From: Chloroflexota bacterium
Lineage (GTDB): Bacteria; Chloroflexota; FW602-bin22; JACPRP01
Length of the DNA: 38,803 nt
NCBI GenBank assembly: GCA_016210495.1
Contig: JACQUC010000158.1
Coordinates: forward strand, 1 to 38,803
Direction of reading: 5' to 3'
The notes beneath the pieces are model-generated. The model had not been told where the DNA came from. It did not search any database and saw nothing but the letters and a program-made list of their open reading frames with translations. Position numbers and translations under genes: made by a program. Shown here piece by piece: positions 17,884-26,610 of this stretch (its first letter is position 1; each line of letters starts with the position of its first letter).

Positions 17884-18096
17884 AATTACCTCATGCGCAC
17901 CGCCGAGGTGCAGGACATGCTGCTGGTAGCCAAGATCATGGCCCGCGCGTCCCTGGAGCGCAAAGAGACCCGCTTTGGCATCTACCCCGACACGGACGAC
18001 GCCAACTGGTGCGGCCTGGTGCTGGTGAAAAAAGCCGGCGAATCGTTCGACCTGGCGTTCAAGCGGCTGGAGTATGAGGAGATATCGGGGGAGTAA
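17884..18096 (+). pseudogene. 3' remnant of a fourth flavoprotein gene
   Basis: NYLMRTAEVQDMLLVAKI continues to FDLAFKRLEYEEISGE and matches the last 70 residues of paralogue 2, with a deletion of about six codons (the HHRVDY stretch). The DNA match is very high (by eye about 90%). No flavoprotein sequence precedes 17884; ATG 17893 could start a 67-residue peptide, but nothing suggests it is used. Confidence 0.85.
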
Positions 18097-18639
18097 CGAT
18101 CTGCACCCCTGCGCATCAAGATAGCACCCCGGTACAATGGCGCGAGAGGACCTGGATGAGACGAGGGTCCTGGCCCCTTTCCCTTTCTGAGAGAGGTTAC
18201 CTATGCCGTGTCCACGAAGGGCACCAAGGCACACGAAGGGAAGAAGGCTAGTGCGCCGGGCTTGGTGCAGCCTTCCTGTCCTTCGTGCTCTGCTGTGAAA
18301 ATAGATTTTCATCACCCGGTGGTCGCCCGGCGGGCGATGAAAACTTCGTGGTGAACGTAGCCGGGTCTTCATCGTTGCTGGTGCCCAGAGTGCATAGAAA
18401 ACTTGCACGTAATAATGTTGCTGTCTCACTACCGGTCGGGATCAACGGATTCGAACGAAAACACACTGCTGCGCCTTGGCGACGGCGTTGGGGTGCTGAT
18501 GACGCTCGGAGTGGGCGATGGCGAAACGGATCCGACTATTGGCGTGGAAGTCGACGCTGCCTTGGATGGTTGCTCCGCTATGGGCAACATTGATCTGGTA
18601 CGCCACGGCCTGGCTCGACTGGGAGGCGATGCGCGTGAA
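18097..18639. other. Intergenic region with small inverted repeats
   Basis: No convincing gene. TTTTCATC (18306-18313) and GATGAAAA (18336-18343) form an inverted repeat around a GC-rich core, flanked by CACGAAGG-type motifs at 18212-18240 and their complements at 18285-18352. This resembles the dispersed CACGAAGG repeats of many environmental genomes. On the minus strand 18470-18590 reads as further Thr/Ser/Pro-rich sequence, possibly a decayed extension of the secreted protein encoded just upstream on that strand. Confidence 0.45.
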
Positions 18640-19497
18640 TCATGGGTAAGGAGTTGGGGTGGCAGTACGTGTTGGCGTGGATGTCGACGTCGGCCACGGC
18701 GTAGAAGTAGGCGTACTGGTAGGAGTGGGGATCATTTCAGCCCATCTGCCTGTTGCCCAATAGTTGTCGAAGCGGGCCGTCGCATTCCGCGTGAGGGATG
18801 GGGTCCGTACCATCAGACCGACTTCCCCTGGGGAGGCCGTCAGGGCATCCAAGGACGCCACCAGCACATCATTTAGCGCGCAGTTAGCCTGGCTGCCCGT
18901 TCGTACAACCTCTAGACGGCTCTTCGCACCACCAGCCCAAAGGTCACTAGGGGGACGCGAGACAGTCGACAAGATTGGATCCAACCGATAGCCATCGTAG
19001 CGCCAGAAGCGAGCGTATCCGTTGCCCACAAAACAAACGTAGGCCAGGTTCCACCGGTTAGCCGGGATGCCGAATGCAATGCCTAGCAAAGGCGAACCGC
19101 CAGAGGAAACCACGCGTACATCCACGGCAGCGCGAAAGTCCGAGAACCGCACGACTGTGTCGTTCGAAGCACCCAAGGTCAAGTCGGACCAGCGCACCGA
19201 AATCTCGTACTCGCCATCGACGTAGGCGGAAGCATATCCGCCACGATCAGCGACAGGCCAGTTTGAGTTCGGATCCTCAAAATTGTCGCTGACTGTGATC
19301 TCGGTGCCGGGCAGAGGGGTAGCAGTGCCCTGAGGGGTAGCGGTAGGAGTTAAAGTAGGGGTTGGAGTCGGCAACGGCTTGCTGGCGAACGGCAGAAAGA
19401 CGCGCTCGGGGGAGGCCGATCGTAAATAAGGCTGAGGTGAAATGAGAAGAATTAGGGTGGCGACCGTGACGGCACATAGACCAAGAATGAGGCGCAT
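18640..19497 (-). CDS. Secreted Thr/Pro-rich protein
   Basis: 285 residues from ATG 19497, with a GGGGAGGA ribosome-binding site. A signal peptide (MRLILGLCAVTVATLILLI) is followed by ERVFLPFASKPLP and a PTPTPTLTPTATP linker. A central beta-rich domain of about 180 residues follows (SDNFEDPNSNWPV, YVDGEYEISVRW, NRWNLAYVCFVG, FDNYWATG), resembling the concanavalin-like fold used for carbohydrate or laminin-G-type binding. The C-terminus is another Thr/Pro/Ser-rich tail ending at TPTPYP. The VFLPF plus PTPTPT pattern is characteristic of Chloroflexota secreted proteins and is the best taxonomic hint in the window. Probably displayed at the cell surface; ligand unknown. Confidence 0.7.
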   Translation of the reverse strand: MRLILGLCAVTVATLILLISPQPYLRSASPERVFLPFASKPLPTPTPTLTPTATPQGTATPLPGTEITVSDNFEDPNSNWPVADRGGYASAYVDGEYEISVRWSDLTLGASNDTVVRFSDFRAAVDVRVVSSGGSPLLGIAFGIPANRWNLAYVCFVGNGYARFWRYDGYRLDPILSTVSRPPSDLWAGGAKSRLEVVRTGSQANCALNDVLVASLDALTASPGEVGLMVRTPSLTRNATARFDNYWATGRWAEMIPTPTSTPTSTPWPTSTSTPTRTATPTPYP

Positions 19498-19656
19498 CGT
19501 CTTTCCTCCCCACTTGACCTCTATCCAGTTGGTGTCGGCTTATCCAAGGTAACCCGCTGTGGTTCGCCTGCCAGCAAGCCGCGCGTATTAGGGCATGCGG
19601 GGAGCCTAGTTGTAAAGGTATCGATAGCAGGCAGGATCAAAAAGCCTCATTGATCA

Positions 19657-19686
19657 TTGACACAATCCCCCCACCGATGATAGGAT
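19657..19686 (+). promoter_or_regulatory. Probable promoter of the flavoprotein-ferredoxin operon
   Basis: TTGACA (19657-19662) and TAGGAT (19681-19686) are separated by 18 bp. The -35 is perfect and the -10 weaker. The start codon lies 55 bp beyond the -10. Confidence 0.5.
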
Positions 19687-19740
19687 GCGCGTGAGGATCG
19701 GCAACCGATTTGCCTTGCGAAACGAACATTGGAGGAGTTC

Positions 19741-21471
19741 ATGGCCAGTCGCATGAAAGACGTGGTGGAGACCGAAACGGATGTGCTGGTGATCGGCGGC
19801 GGCTTCGCCGGTATGTGGGCCGCCATCGCCGCCAGGGAGGCCGGCCAGCGGGTTGTCCTTGTGGACAAGGGCATGGTCGCCAGGAGCGGCCCCAGCAGCT
19901 TCATTGCCGGCATCCTGCTCATCTGGACGCCGGAGTACAACAAGGACGAATGGTTCGAGGAGATCGTCGTCGAAGGCGAGTACCTGGCCGACCAGGACTG
20001 GGTGAAAATCTACATCGACGAATCCTACGAGCGCTACCTGCAGGCCGACGAGTGGTCGCGCAAGTACGGCAAGCAGATCTTCGAGCGGGACGCCAACGGC
20101 AATCTGGTCCGCCGGCAGGCCCGCTCCCACATCAAGACCTACTGCACCATCGTCCAGGCCAGACCCTACGTCGACGTTCTCAGGCGAAAGTGCCGGGAGC
20201 TCGGCGTCAACCTGGTCGAGCGCGTGATGGTCAACGATCTACTCCTGGCCGACGGCAAGGCCGGCGGCGCCTTCGGCTTCAACTACCGCACGGGCGAGAG
20301 CCATCTCTTCCGCGCCAAAGCCGTCGTGATGACGGCGGGAGCCACGGCCTTTAAGGGCATCTTTCTGGGGATGAAGAACATCACCGGCGACGGCGTTTCC
20401 GCCGCCTTCCGGGCCGGCGCCACCCTCCAGAATATGGAGATCTTTCTTTCCAACACCTGCTCGGCGGATTATGACATTCACGGCATGAACCTGATGGTCA
20501 GCATCGGCGGCAAGTTCATCAACGGTCTGGGCGAAAGGTTTATGCACAAATACGATCCGCATCTGGGAGATAGGGCAAACCTGCACCACCTCGCGCTGGC
20601 TTTCTCGCGCGAGGTGATGGAGGGCCGGGGCCCGATCTACCTCGATGCCACCGCCTGCAGCGATGCCGACCGTGCGCTTTGCCGCAAGATTCTGCCCGAG
20701 ACCTTCAAGGTCTACGACCAGATCGGCTACAGCCCGCTGGACAGGCCCATGAAGTGGGTGCCCGTGCCGCGCGGCCACGTCGGCAACGGCGGGGGGATCG
20801 CCATCAACACGAGTTGTGAGACCAACATCCCCGGACTGTTCGCCGCCGGCGACTCGGCCTGGAAAGCAAACAACGGGTCGGGTGGCGCTCCCGCCGGCAA
20901 GGCAGCCGGCTTCGCCATCGTCTCGGGCCATCGGTGCGGTCGGTTCGCCGGCGAGTACGCTGCCGGCCAGGCGGAGGCGCCCGCCCAGTCCGAGGTGATC
21001 GACGCCTTCAAACAGGCTCGTCACACCTACGTCCAGCCCGTGCTGCGGACCTCGGGCATCGACCCGGACGAAGTGGTTCGCCAGTTGCAAGACATGCTGT
21101 TCAAGTGCGAGGTCTTCTACATCAAGAGCGAGAAGCGAATTCAGGACACCATCGACCGCCTCTCTGAGATGCGCGCTGAGCTGCTGCCTCAGCTCCACGC
21201 CACGGACCTGCACGTCCTGGCCAAGGCCAACGAGGTTAAGAACATGCTGCTCGTGGCCGAGGCGCTCTTCCGCTCGGCGCAGGTGCGCAAGGAAAGCCGT
21301 GGCACCCACTTCGTGGAGGAGTACCCTATCACCAACAACCGCGACTGGCTGAAGCACACGTTCGTGCAGAAGGACAGGGATGGATGGAAGCTATGGGCGG
21401 AGGACGTGCCGACCCCCTACATCCGCCCCACCGAGGAGTTCACCACACCCGCCGGGATCAGAAGGGAGTAG
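19741..21471 (+). CDS. FAD-binding flavoprotein, APS reductase alpha/fumarate reductase-like (paralogue 3)
   Basis: 576 residues from ATG 19741, with GGAGGAG just upstream. VLVIGGGFAGMWAAIAARE gives the Rossmann FAD site, VARSGPSSFIAG the flavin loop, and GLFAAGDSAWKANNGSGGAPAGKA the second contact. The C-terminal helical domain ends with EEYPITNNRDWLKHTF, where other family members have an R-x-D-x-x-NW segment. It is clearly homologous to the genes at 728 and 15451 but more diverged. The ferredoxin gene starts 5 bp after its stop, the same alpha-beta order as in adenylylsulfate reductase (aprB is often next to aprA), so the two products probably form one electron-transfer complex. Substrate unknown; it is too different from true AprA to call APS reductase. 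Confidence 0.87.
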   Translation: MASRMKDVVETETDVLVIGGGFAGMWAAIAAREAGQRVVLVDKGMVARSGPSSFIAGILLIWTPEYNKDEWFEEIVVEGEYLADQDWVKIYIDESYERYLQADEWSRKYGKQIFERDANGNLVRRQARSHIKTYCTIVQARPYVDVLRRKCRELGVNLVERVMVNDLLLADGKAGGAFGFNYRTGESHLFRAKAVVMTAGATAFKGIFLGMKNITGDGVSAAFRAGATLQNMEIFLSNTCSADYDIHGMNLMVSIGGKFINGLGERFMHKYDPHLGDRANLHHLALAFSREVMEGRGPIYLDATACSDADRALCRKILPETFKVYDQIGYSPLDRPMKWVPVPRGHVGNGGGIAINTSCETNIPGLFAAGDSAWKANNGSGGAPAGKAAGFAIVSGHRCGRFAGEYAAGQAEAPAQSEVIDAFKQARHTYVQPVLRTSGIDPDEVVRQLQDMLFKCEVFYIKSEKRIQDTIDRLSEMRAELLPQLHATDLHVLAKANEVKNMLLVAEALFRSAQVRKESRGTHFVEEYPITNNRDWLKHTFVQKDRDGWKLWAEDVPTPYIRPTEEFTTPAGIRRE

Positions 21472-21476
21472 CTGCT

Positions 21477-21689
21477 ATGGCTGTCGAGAGAATCGATTAC
21501 GATAAGTGCAACGATTGCGGAATCTGCTACGACGTTTGCCCTATGGACGTGTTCCGCACGGTGGGCAGAAACGTCTACATCGCCTATCACGATGATTGCA
21601 TGACCTGCTACCTGTGCAGCACCTACTGCGCCAAGGACGCGGTTTACGTAGGTCCCGAGCGGCCGGTACCCGTGCCGACGTGCTATTGA
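21477..21689 (+). CDS. Two-cluster [4Fe-4S] ferredoxin, partner of paralogue 3
   Basis: 70 residues. Two cluster motifs are visible: C11-x2-C14-x2-C17-x3-C21-P and C41-x2-C44-x2-C47-x3-C51. These fit an 8Fe-8S ferredoxin-like subunit, with each motif donating its last cysteine to the other cluster. The second motif ends C-A-K-D-A rather than C-P. It is 5 bp after the flavoprotein stop and is probably its electron-transfer subunit. Its stop codon abuts the stop codon of the convergent MBL gene with no spacer, so any terminator must lie inside one of the genes. Confidence 0.9.
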   Translation: MAVERIDYDKCNDCGICYDVCPMDVFRTVGRNVYIAYHDDCMTCYLCSTYCAKDAVYVGPERPVPVPTCY

Positions 21690-22679
21690 TTACGCCGCCA
21701 GCCCGTAGAGGATCAATCCGTCCTTGATGGAGCGCTCCAACCGCCCCTCCAGGCGCAGCAGCTCCAGGTGGGCAATGGTCTCGGTCACGGCGAAGCGCTG
21801 GTGCAGCGCGTCCAGGCGCTCCCACGACTTGCCCGGGATATTCCATGCCAGTTGCTGGGCCACACTATACGCCGTTTGCGGCTCATTGGCGATGATGTAC
21901 ACAATGTGCTTTTCGCGCTCCTCGTGGTGGCGCACGATCTCCTCAATGCGCGCCCTTGCGTCTTGAAAGACGTCTTCATGGGCTGGCAAAACAAGGCTTA
22001 TCGGCAACCGCCGCAGCAGGTTCAGGGAGTGCAGGTAGTCGCCAAGAGGATTGCTCCCCGACTGCAGGTGATAGCTTACGTTGGGGGTGATCGTGGGCAG
22101 GATGTGATCGCCCGCGAAGAGCAGCTTCTTGGTAGACTCGTACAGGCACACGTGGCCCGGGGAATGCCCCGGCGTCCAGATCACTTCGAGCTGGAACTCC
22201 CCCACCTTGTAGGTCTCTCCGCCGTAGAGAACTTCGTCGGGCCAGGCCACCGTGACAAAGTCCAGGGCGGGCAACGAGGCCCTCTCCAGCGGCGCGGCCG
22301 TTTCCGCCGGAACCCCGTGGTTGCGCAAGAACTGCCCCATCTTGAGCTGCAGCTCGCTGAAGTGGACGTACCTTGGCTCGATGAGCGCCTGCTCCCAGAG
22401 GTGAAAGGCGAACCTGGTCGGCGACGTTTGCCTGATCCGGCCGGCAAGGCCGTAGTGGTCGGGGTGCACGTGGGTGATCACCGTCACGGCGATGTCTTTG
22501 AAGCCAAGCCCCAGCTCTCGCAGCCCGTCACCCAGCGAGACGAAAGCCTCCTCGGTGTTCCATCCCGTGTCGACGAGCAGGCAGCCTTTGTCCCCCCGTA
22601 TCAGATACGAGTTGAGGTGCCCCAGAGGGTTATTGGGTATCGGCACCTTTAGTTGGTGTACGCCAGGAATGATTTCCAT
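21690..22679 (-). CDS. Metallo-beta-lactamase-fold hydrolase with C-terminal winged helix
   Basis: 329 residues from ATG 22679. THVHPDHYG (H70, H72, D74, H75) is the binuclear zinc motif; TPGHSPGHVCLY supplies the next histidine, LLFAGDHIL the bridging aspartate, and LVLPAHED the last histidine. The region after residue 255 (YSVAQQLAWNIPGKSW, FAVTETIAHLELLRLEGRLER) is a winged-helix-like extension typical of the LACTB2/RNase-Z-like subgroup. Such proteins hydrolyse thioesters, lactones or phosphodiesters; the substrate is not evident. It has its own promoter at 22739-22767. Confidence 0.87.
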   Translation of the reverse strand: MEIIPGVHQLKVPIPNNPLGHLNSYLIRGDKGCLLVDTGWNTEEAFVSLGDGLRELGLGFKDIAVTVITHVHPDHYGLAGRIRQTSPTRFAFHLWEQALIEPRYVHFSELQLKMGQFLRNHGVPAETAAPLERASLPALDFVTVAWPDEVLYGGETYKVGEFQLEVIWTPGHSPGHVCLYESTKKLLFAGDHILPTITPNVSYHLQSGSNPLGDYLHSLNLLRRLPISLVLPAHEDVFQDARARIEEIVRHHEEREKHIVYIIANEPQTAYSVAQQLAWNIPGKSWERLDALHQRFAVTETIAHLELLRLEGRLERSIKDGLILYGLAA

Positions 22680-22738
22680 CGATCAAAAACCTCGATAAGC
22701 CTATTGGCTTGATGTGCATCATTTATGTTGCGGTAGCT

Positions 22739-22767
22739 ATTATCATACGACGGCGGGCATATGTCAA
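22739..22767 (-). promoter_or_regulatory. Promoter of the MBL-fold gene
   Basis: Minus strand TTGACA (22767-22762), 17-bp spacer, GATAAT (22744-22739). The start codon is about 60 bp downstream. Confidence 0.65.
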
Positions 22768-23141
22768 CGTAATATGCTAGGCCGCCCAGGGCTTATGCAT
22801 GCTGTCTTCAGCGGCCAACGGGGGGACGGACCCGTAGCCGAAGGCTTTAGCCTGCGGGCGCCCTTGCTGTACCAGGCCGGGGCAAAGATGGCCTCGCCAC
22901 AGCACGCGCAAGCCATTATTCAGGCGTCTCGGCACTCGAACAGCCCGGCGTCCGCCTCAGGCGGACGGCTACGCGTCCCCGACTCCCGGCCTCCGCCAAC
23001 CCCCTTGACACGGGACTCAGTTTTCGTTTATTGTGCCCGACAACGTGGATACCATCAAGCCGAGAAGACACGTGGCCAGACACGCCTTAACCCGCGGCGA
23101 CGGTTTGCCCAGCCGCTACATAGCCTCCAGGTCGCTGTAGC

Positions 23142-24059
23142 GTGGCCGCGGTGATACTGGCGTTTGCCTCGGCCGCGTGCTTCGGCGCCAACAACGTCGT
23201 GATTCGGCGTGGCGTGCTGCGCGTCAGCCCCAACTACTTCTCGTTCGTTAGCATTTCGTTCAGCCCGCTGTACTTCCTGGTTGTCGCGACGGTCTCGGGC
23301 GAGATCTTCAGACTCGGGCAGGTGCCCTGGCAAGGCTACGCTTTCTTTGTCGCCGCGGGCGTGGTTAACTTCGCGCTGGGGCGCACCTTTAGCCTCAGGG
23401 CGATCCAGCTCATCGGCTCGAACCGCTCGAACACTATCGTCGGACTGTTTCCGGTCCCCGGCACCATCCTGGCGATGCTCGTGCTCCAGGAGACCCTGAC
23501 GCCGTGGATGGTCATTGGCATCATCGTCTCCCTGTGCGGTCCGGTCGTCATCGCCCTAAAAGAGGAAACAGTCGACAAAGCCGCGCATCTGCCAGGCAGA
23601 GTCGTGGGCCGGGAGATCGATCGCCGTGCCCTGTATCAAGGCATGCTCTATGGCGCGGGCGCCTCGCTCTTCTTTGGCGCCAGCCCCATCTTCATCAAGA
23701 TGGGCGTCGAGAACGGCAGCTCCTCCATCATCGGGATTCTGACGGCCTATACCGCGGCCGCTTTGGCTGTAAGTCCCGCTTTGCTAGCGCGTGAGACCAG
23801 GGAGGAGATGTTTGGCTTCGACGGCAAGCCCTTCAGGCTCATCTTCATCAGCGTGCTGGCGTCGTCCACCGCGCAGTTGCTGCGCTACCTGGCCTTCGAG
23901 TACGGCACGGTCATCGCGGTTGGTTGGGTGGAGCGCACGTATCCCGTCTGGGTTCTGCTGTTCGCCTTCATCTTCAATCGCCGACTCGAGAGTTTCAGCC
24001 GCTGGGTTCTTCTCGGCAACGCCCTGCTGCTGATCGGCACCATCCTGGTGGTCTTGTGA
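23142..24059 (+). CDS. EamA/DMT-family transporter
   Basis: 305 residues from GTG 23142. It is hydrophobic throughout, with about ten membrane helices arranged as two EamA repeats: VILAFASAACFGANNVVIRRG begins the first, and LYGAGASLFFGASPIFIKMG the second. The final GNALLLIGTILVVL is the last helix. DMT proteins move small metabolites across the inner membrane; the substrate is unknown. The region 22680-23141 before it has the divergent MBL promoter and a TTGACA (23005-23010) that may be the -35 of this gene, with no clear -10. A damaged paralogue lies at 25537-26263. Confidence 0.85.
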   Translation: MAAVILAFASAACFGANNVVIRRGVLRVSPNYFSFVSISFSPLYFLVVATVSGEIFRLGQVPWQGYAFFVAAGVVNFALGRTFSLRAIQLIGSNRSNTIVGLFPVPGTILAMLVLQETLTPWMVIGIIVSLCGPVVIALKEETVDKAAHLPGRVVGREIDRRALYQGMLYGAGASLFFGASPIFIKMGVENGSSSIIGILTAYTAAALAVSPALLARETREEMFGFDGKPFRLIFISVLASSTAQLLRYLAFEYGTVIAVGWVERTYPVWVLLFAFIFNRRLESFSRWVLLGNALLLIGTILVVL

Positions 24060-24109
24060 AATGAGCCCCCATGCTTTAGAGCAGCGCGTGTCCCCGTGCA
24101 ATATTATCC

Positions 24110-24138
24110 TTGGCACAGTGAGAGATTTATGATATATT
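24110..24138 (+). promoter_or_regulatory. Promoter of the AAA ATPase gene
   Basis: TTGGCA (24110-24115) and TATATT (24133-24138) with a 17-bp spacer, followed by a short leader containing a GGGGAGGG ribosome-binding site just before ATG 24157. Confidence 0.6.
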
Positions 24139-24156
24139 CTCCTTTGGGGAGGGACA

Positions 24157-25473
24157 ATGCGCGAACTGCTGCGGCAGCTAATCAGCGATTCGCTGACGGC
24201 GCCCATTCCACCATTCACACGGCGCGATGCACAATTGCCAGAGGTGCGTGGCAAGGCGGTGGCCGTCATCGGCATGCGGCGTAGTGGCAAGACCACGTTC
24301 CTATGGCAGTGTCTGGCCGATCGGCTGGCAGTCGGTGCGCCACGCGAAACGTTGCTTTACCTCAATTTTGAAGACGAGCGTCTTGCTGGCATGCAGGCAT
24401 CGGACCTACAGTGGGTTGTGGAAGAGTACTATCGGCTCGCGCCGGGCTTACAGGATCGCCGTCGCGTGACCTTCTTCTTCGATGAGATTCAGATAGTGCC
24501 CGGATGGGAAACCTTTGCCCGGCGACTGATGGATAGCGAACACGCGGACCTGTTTCTTACGGGCTCTTCGGCACGCCTGCTCAGCCGTGAAGTGGCTACC
24601 AGCATGCGGGGGCGCGCAATGGAGGTACTGATCCATCCTTTTAGCTTCCGCGAGGCTTTGCGCCACGCCGGGTTTGAAACGAGCCTGCCCAGCTCCACCT
24701 GGCCGAAATCACTCCGCTCGGAGATGGATGGCAGACTGCGAGAGTACTTGACGGTGGGTGGATTTCCGGAGGCGCAAGGTGTGCCTGCGCGCGACCGCGT
24801 CAACTTGCTCCGCACCTACGTGGACGTAGTCATCCTGCGCGACGTAATTGAGCGGCATAGTGTTTCCAACCCTTTGCCGCTGCGCTGGCTGCAGCGCCAT
24901 CTATTGAGCAATGCCGCATCGCATTTTAGCGTGCAGAAGTTCTACGATTCGCTGCGTTCCCAGGGCATCCCGGTGGGCAAAGACACGCTGCACTCATTCC
25001 TGGGCTATCTGGAAGACGCTTTTCTCGTGCGCGTCATACCCCTGCATACCGCATCGGAGCGACAACGCATGGTCAATCCTCGCAAGATCTACCCTGTCGA
25101 TCCGGGTTTGCTGCCAGTTTATGAGCGCACGGGACGGCTCAATCTGGGGCGCGCGCTGGAGACGGCTGTGCTGGTGGAGCTAGAGCGTCGTGGCTTCGAT
25201 GTGACCTACGTCCGCACCAATGAGGGCTTTGAGGTGGATTTCTTGGCACGCTCTCCCGAGGGCAGATGGGTACTCCTCCAGGTATGCGCCGATTTGTCGG
25301 ATTCTGCCACCCGAGACCGAGAAACGCGGGCCCTGGCGGGAGCCGCTGCCGAATACCCTGACGCAACGCCCTTTCTAATCACTCTAGACGCCATCCCACC
25401 GCAACCGGACCTGCCTGAGCCGCTACGCTGGCAAGCGGCCGCGGCCTGGCTATTGGATGATGATTCCTTGTGA
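24157..25473 (+). CDS. AAA_14/DUF4143 ATPase
   Basis: 438 residues. The N-terminal ATPase has the Walker A GMRRSGKT (39-46), Walker B FFFDEIQ (D109, E110) and sensor segment LFLTGSSARLL; the MRGRAMEV and SFREAL motifs follow, as in the AAA_14 family. The C-terminal third is a DUF4143 domain, a nuclease-like fold: TGRLNLGRALETAVLVELERRG, then EGFEVDFLARS, where the E..VDF region matches the PD-(D/E)XK positions. These proteins are widespread, often acquired singly, and have no settled function; a role in DNA-targeted stress or defence is sometimes suggested. Here the gene separates an intact EamA gene from a broken paralogue, with its own promoter, which fits independent arrival. Confidence 0.85.
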   Translation: MRELLRQLISDSLTAPIPPFTRRDAQLPEVRGKAVAVIGMRRSGKTTFLWQCLADRLAVGAPRETLLYLNFEDERLAGMQASDLQWVVEEYYRLAPGLQDRRRVTFFFDEIQIVPGWETFARRLMDSEHADLFLTGSSARLLSREVATSMRGRAMEVLIHPFSFREALRHAGFETSLPSSTWPKSLRSEMDGRLREYLTVGGFPEAQGVPARDRVNLLRTYVDVVILRDVIERHSVSNPLPLRWLQRHLLSNAASHFSVQKFYDSLRSQGIPVGKDTLHSFLGYLEDAFLVRVIPLHTASERQRMVNPRKIYPVDPGLLPVYERTGRLNLGRALETAVLVELERRGFDVTYVRTNEGFEVDFLARSPEGRWVLLQVCADLSDSATRDRETRALAGAAAEYPDATPFLITLDAIPPQPDLPEPLRWQAAAAWLLDDDSL

Positions 25474-25536
25474 GAGGCGGGCCACAACGCAGGCATAATC
25501 TGCCTGGCGACTTCCTTACTGTGAGGTTCTACCGAC

Positions 25537-26263
25537 TTGCTTGGAGCGATATTTGGCCTCGGCGTCGCCGCATCCTTCGGGGCGAACTCCGTCATCAGTC
25601 GGCGCGGTGTCTTGCGCGCCAGCGCCGACTACCTCTCCAGCATCACCATCTATCTTGGCCCAGTTTTCTTTCTGGTTGCCGCCACGCTCAGCGGAGAGAT
25701 CTTCGCCATCGGCCAGTTGCCGTGGCAAGCCTACGGACTCTTTGCCGTTGCCGGCGTGGTGAACTGTGCGATGGGGCGCACCCTCAGCTACAGGGCCGTC
25801 GAGCTTGTGGGCTCCAATCGCGCCAACACCGTTACGGGGGCATATCCGATGGTCAGCGCGCTCTTGGCCATCGTCGTGCTGCGAGAGGTGATCACACCCC
25901 TGGTAGGTCTCGGCATGGCCATCTCGCTGCTGGGTCCCACGTTGATTGCCTTGAGGGAACGAACCGTGCAGGCAAAGGCACAAGGCACTAAGCCGGGCAA
26001 AGACGTGGACCGCCGGACGCTGTGGCTGGGAATGCTGCACGGCGCCGGTGCTGCGTGCTCCTTTGGCACGAGTCCCATCTTCATTAAGTGGGCGTTTGAA
26101 CACGGTGGCACATCGATGGTCGGGAGCCTGATCGCCTACACTGCCGCCGCCCTGGGTACTACTTCTCGCCTTTGTCTTCAACCGCAAACACGAAAGCTTC
26201 AGCCGCTGGGTGCTCTTCGGCAACGACCTGCTTCTGATCGGCTCTGCCTTGGTGCTCCTGTGA
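25537..26263 (+). pseudogene. EamA/DMT transporter paralogue with internal deletion
   Basis: From TTG 25537 the product LGAIFGLGVAASFGANSVIS through SPIFIKWAFEHGG and LIAYTAAAL follows the intact transporter at 23142 closely. After AAL (about 26155) the frame changes and the family's ending, AFVFNRKHESFSRWVLFGN to IGSALVLL, is found in another frame, closing at TGA 26261-26263. About 60 residues between the two parts (helices 7-9) are missing. It therefore arose by duplication and has since lost function. Confidence 0.8.
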
Positions 26264-26322
26264 CGTGTGACCGAGGCGGAAGAATGTCGGCCGCAAGTTG
26301 AGGGCGGCATTTCGCCTGGCTG

Positions 26323-26371
26323 TTGACACATAGGCGGCAGGATAGTATGATCTGCCTACCGACCAGTCGGT
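26323..26371 (+). promoter_or_regulatory. Consensus promoter with a TetR-type operator
   Basis: TTGACA (26323-26328), a 17-bp spacer and TATGAT (26346-26351) make a near-perfect promoter. Just past the -10, ACCGACCAGTCGGT (26358-26371) is a palindrome with 6-bp arms, like TetR-family operators of the ACCGACC-GGTCGGT class, where repressor binding would block transcription. No coding sequence follows within 340 bp on this strand, and no TetR gene is visible, so the regulated gene was probably lost. Confidence 0.55.
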
Positions 26372-26610
26372 TTTAGCCGGCAGCGGCACCGCGCAGTAGC
26401 CCCTATTGTCTCCCTGACGAACATTTCCTCGAGATGACTGCGGCCGGTACGGCGCTCTGGAGGCGTTGACGCAATGCCCTGGCCGTGCCTGGCCCACAAG
26501 CATACTGACACCACGCCAAGTACCAGGAAAACAGACAAACTAACGCCAGGCCTGCAGCTAACCAGCACGAGTGTTCCTGAACCGTGCATGACACGGCCTA
26601 CTTCCCCGGC

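Noticed and set aside
18640..18720. Repetitive Thr/Pro codons at the end of the secreted protein as a possible satellite
   Set aside because: Degenerate PT repeats are usual surface-protein linkers; codons vary, so it is a protein-level repeat.
19741..21689. Calling the flavoprotein-ferredoxin pair true adenylylsulfate reductase (aprAB)
   Set aside because: Order and folds fit, but the ferredoxin is only 70 residues without the long AprB tail, no sulfate-pathway genes adjoin, and two paralogues lack the partner.
26403..26594. Small hydrophobic minus-strand frames before the restriction operon
   Set aside because: They have short hydrophobic runs but no start signal and no family resemblance.
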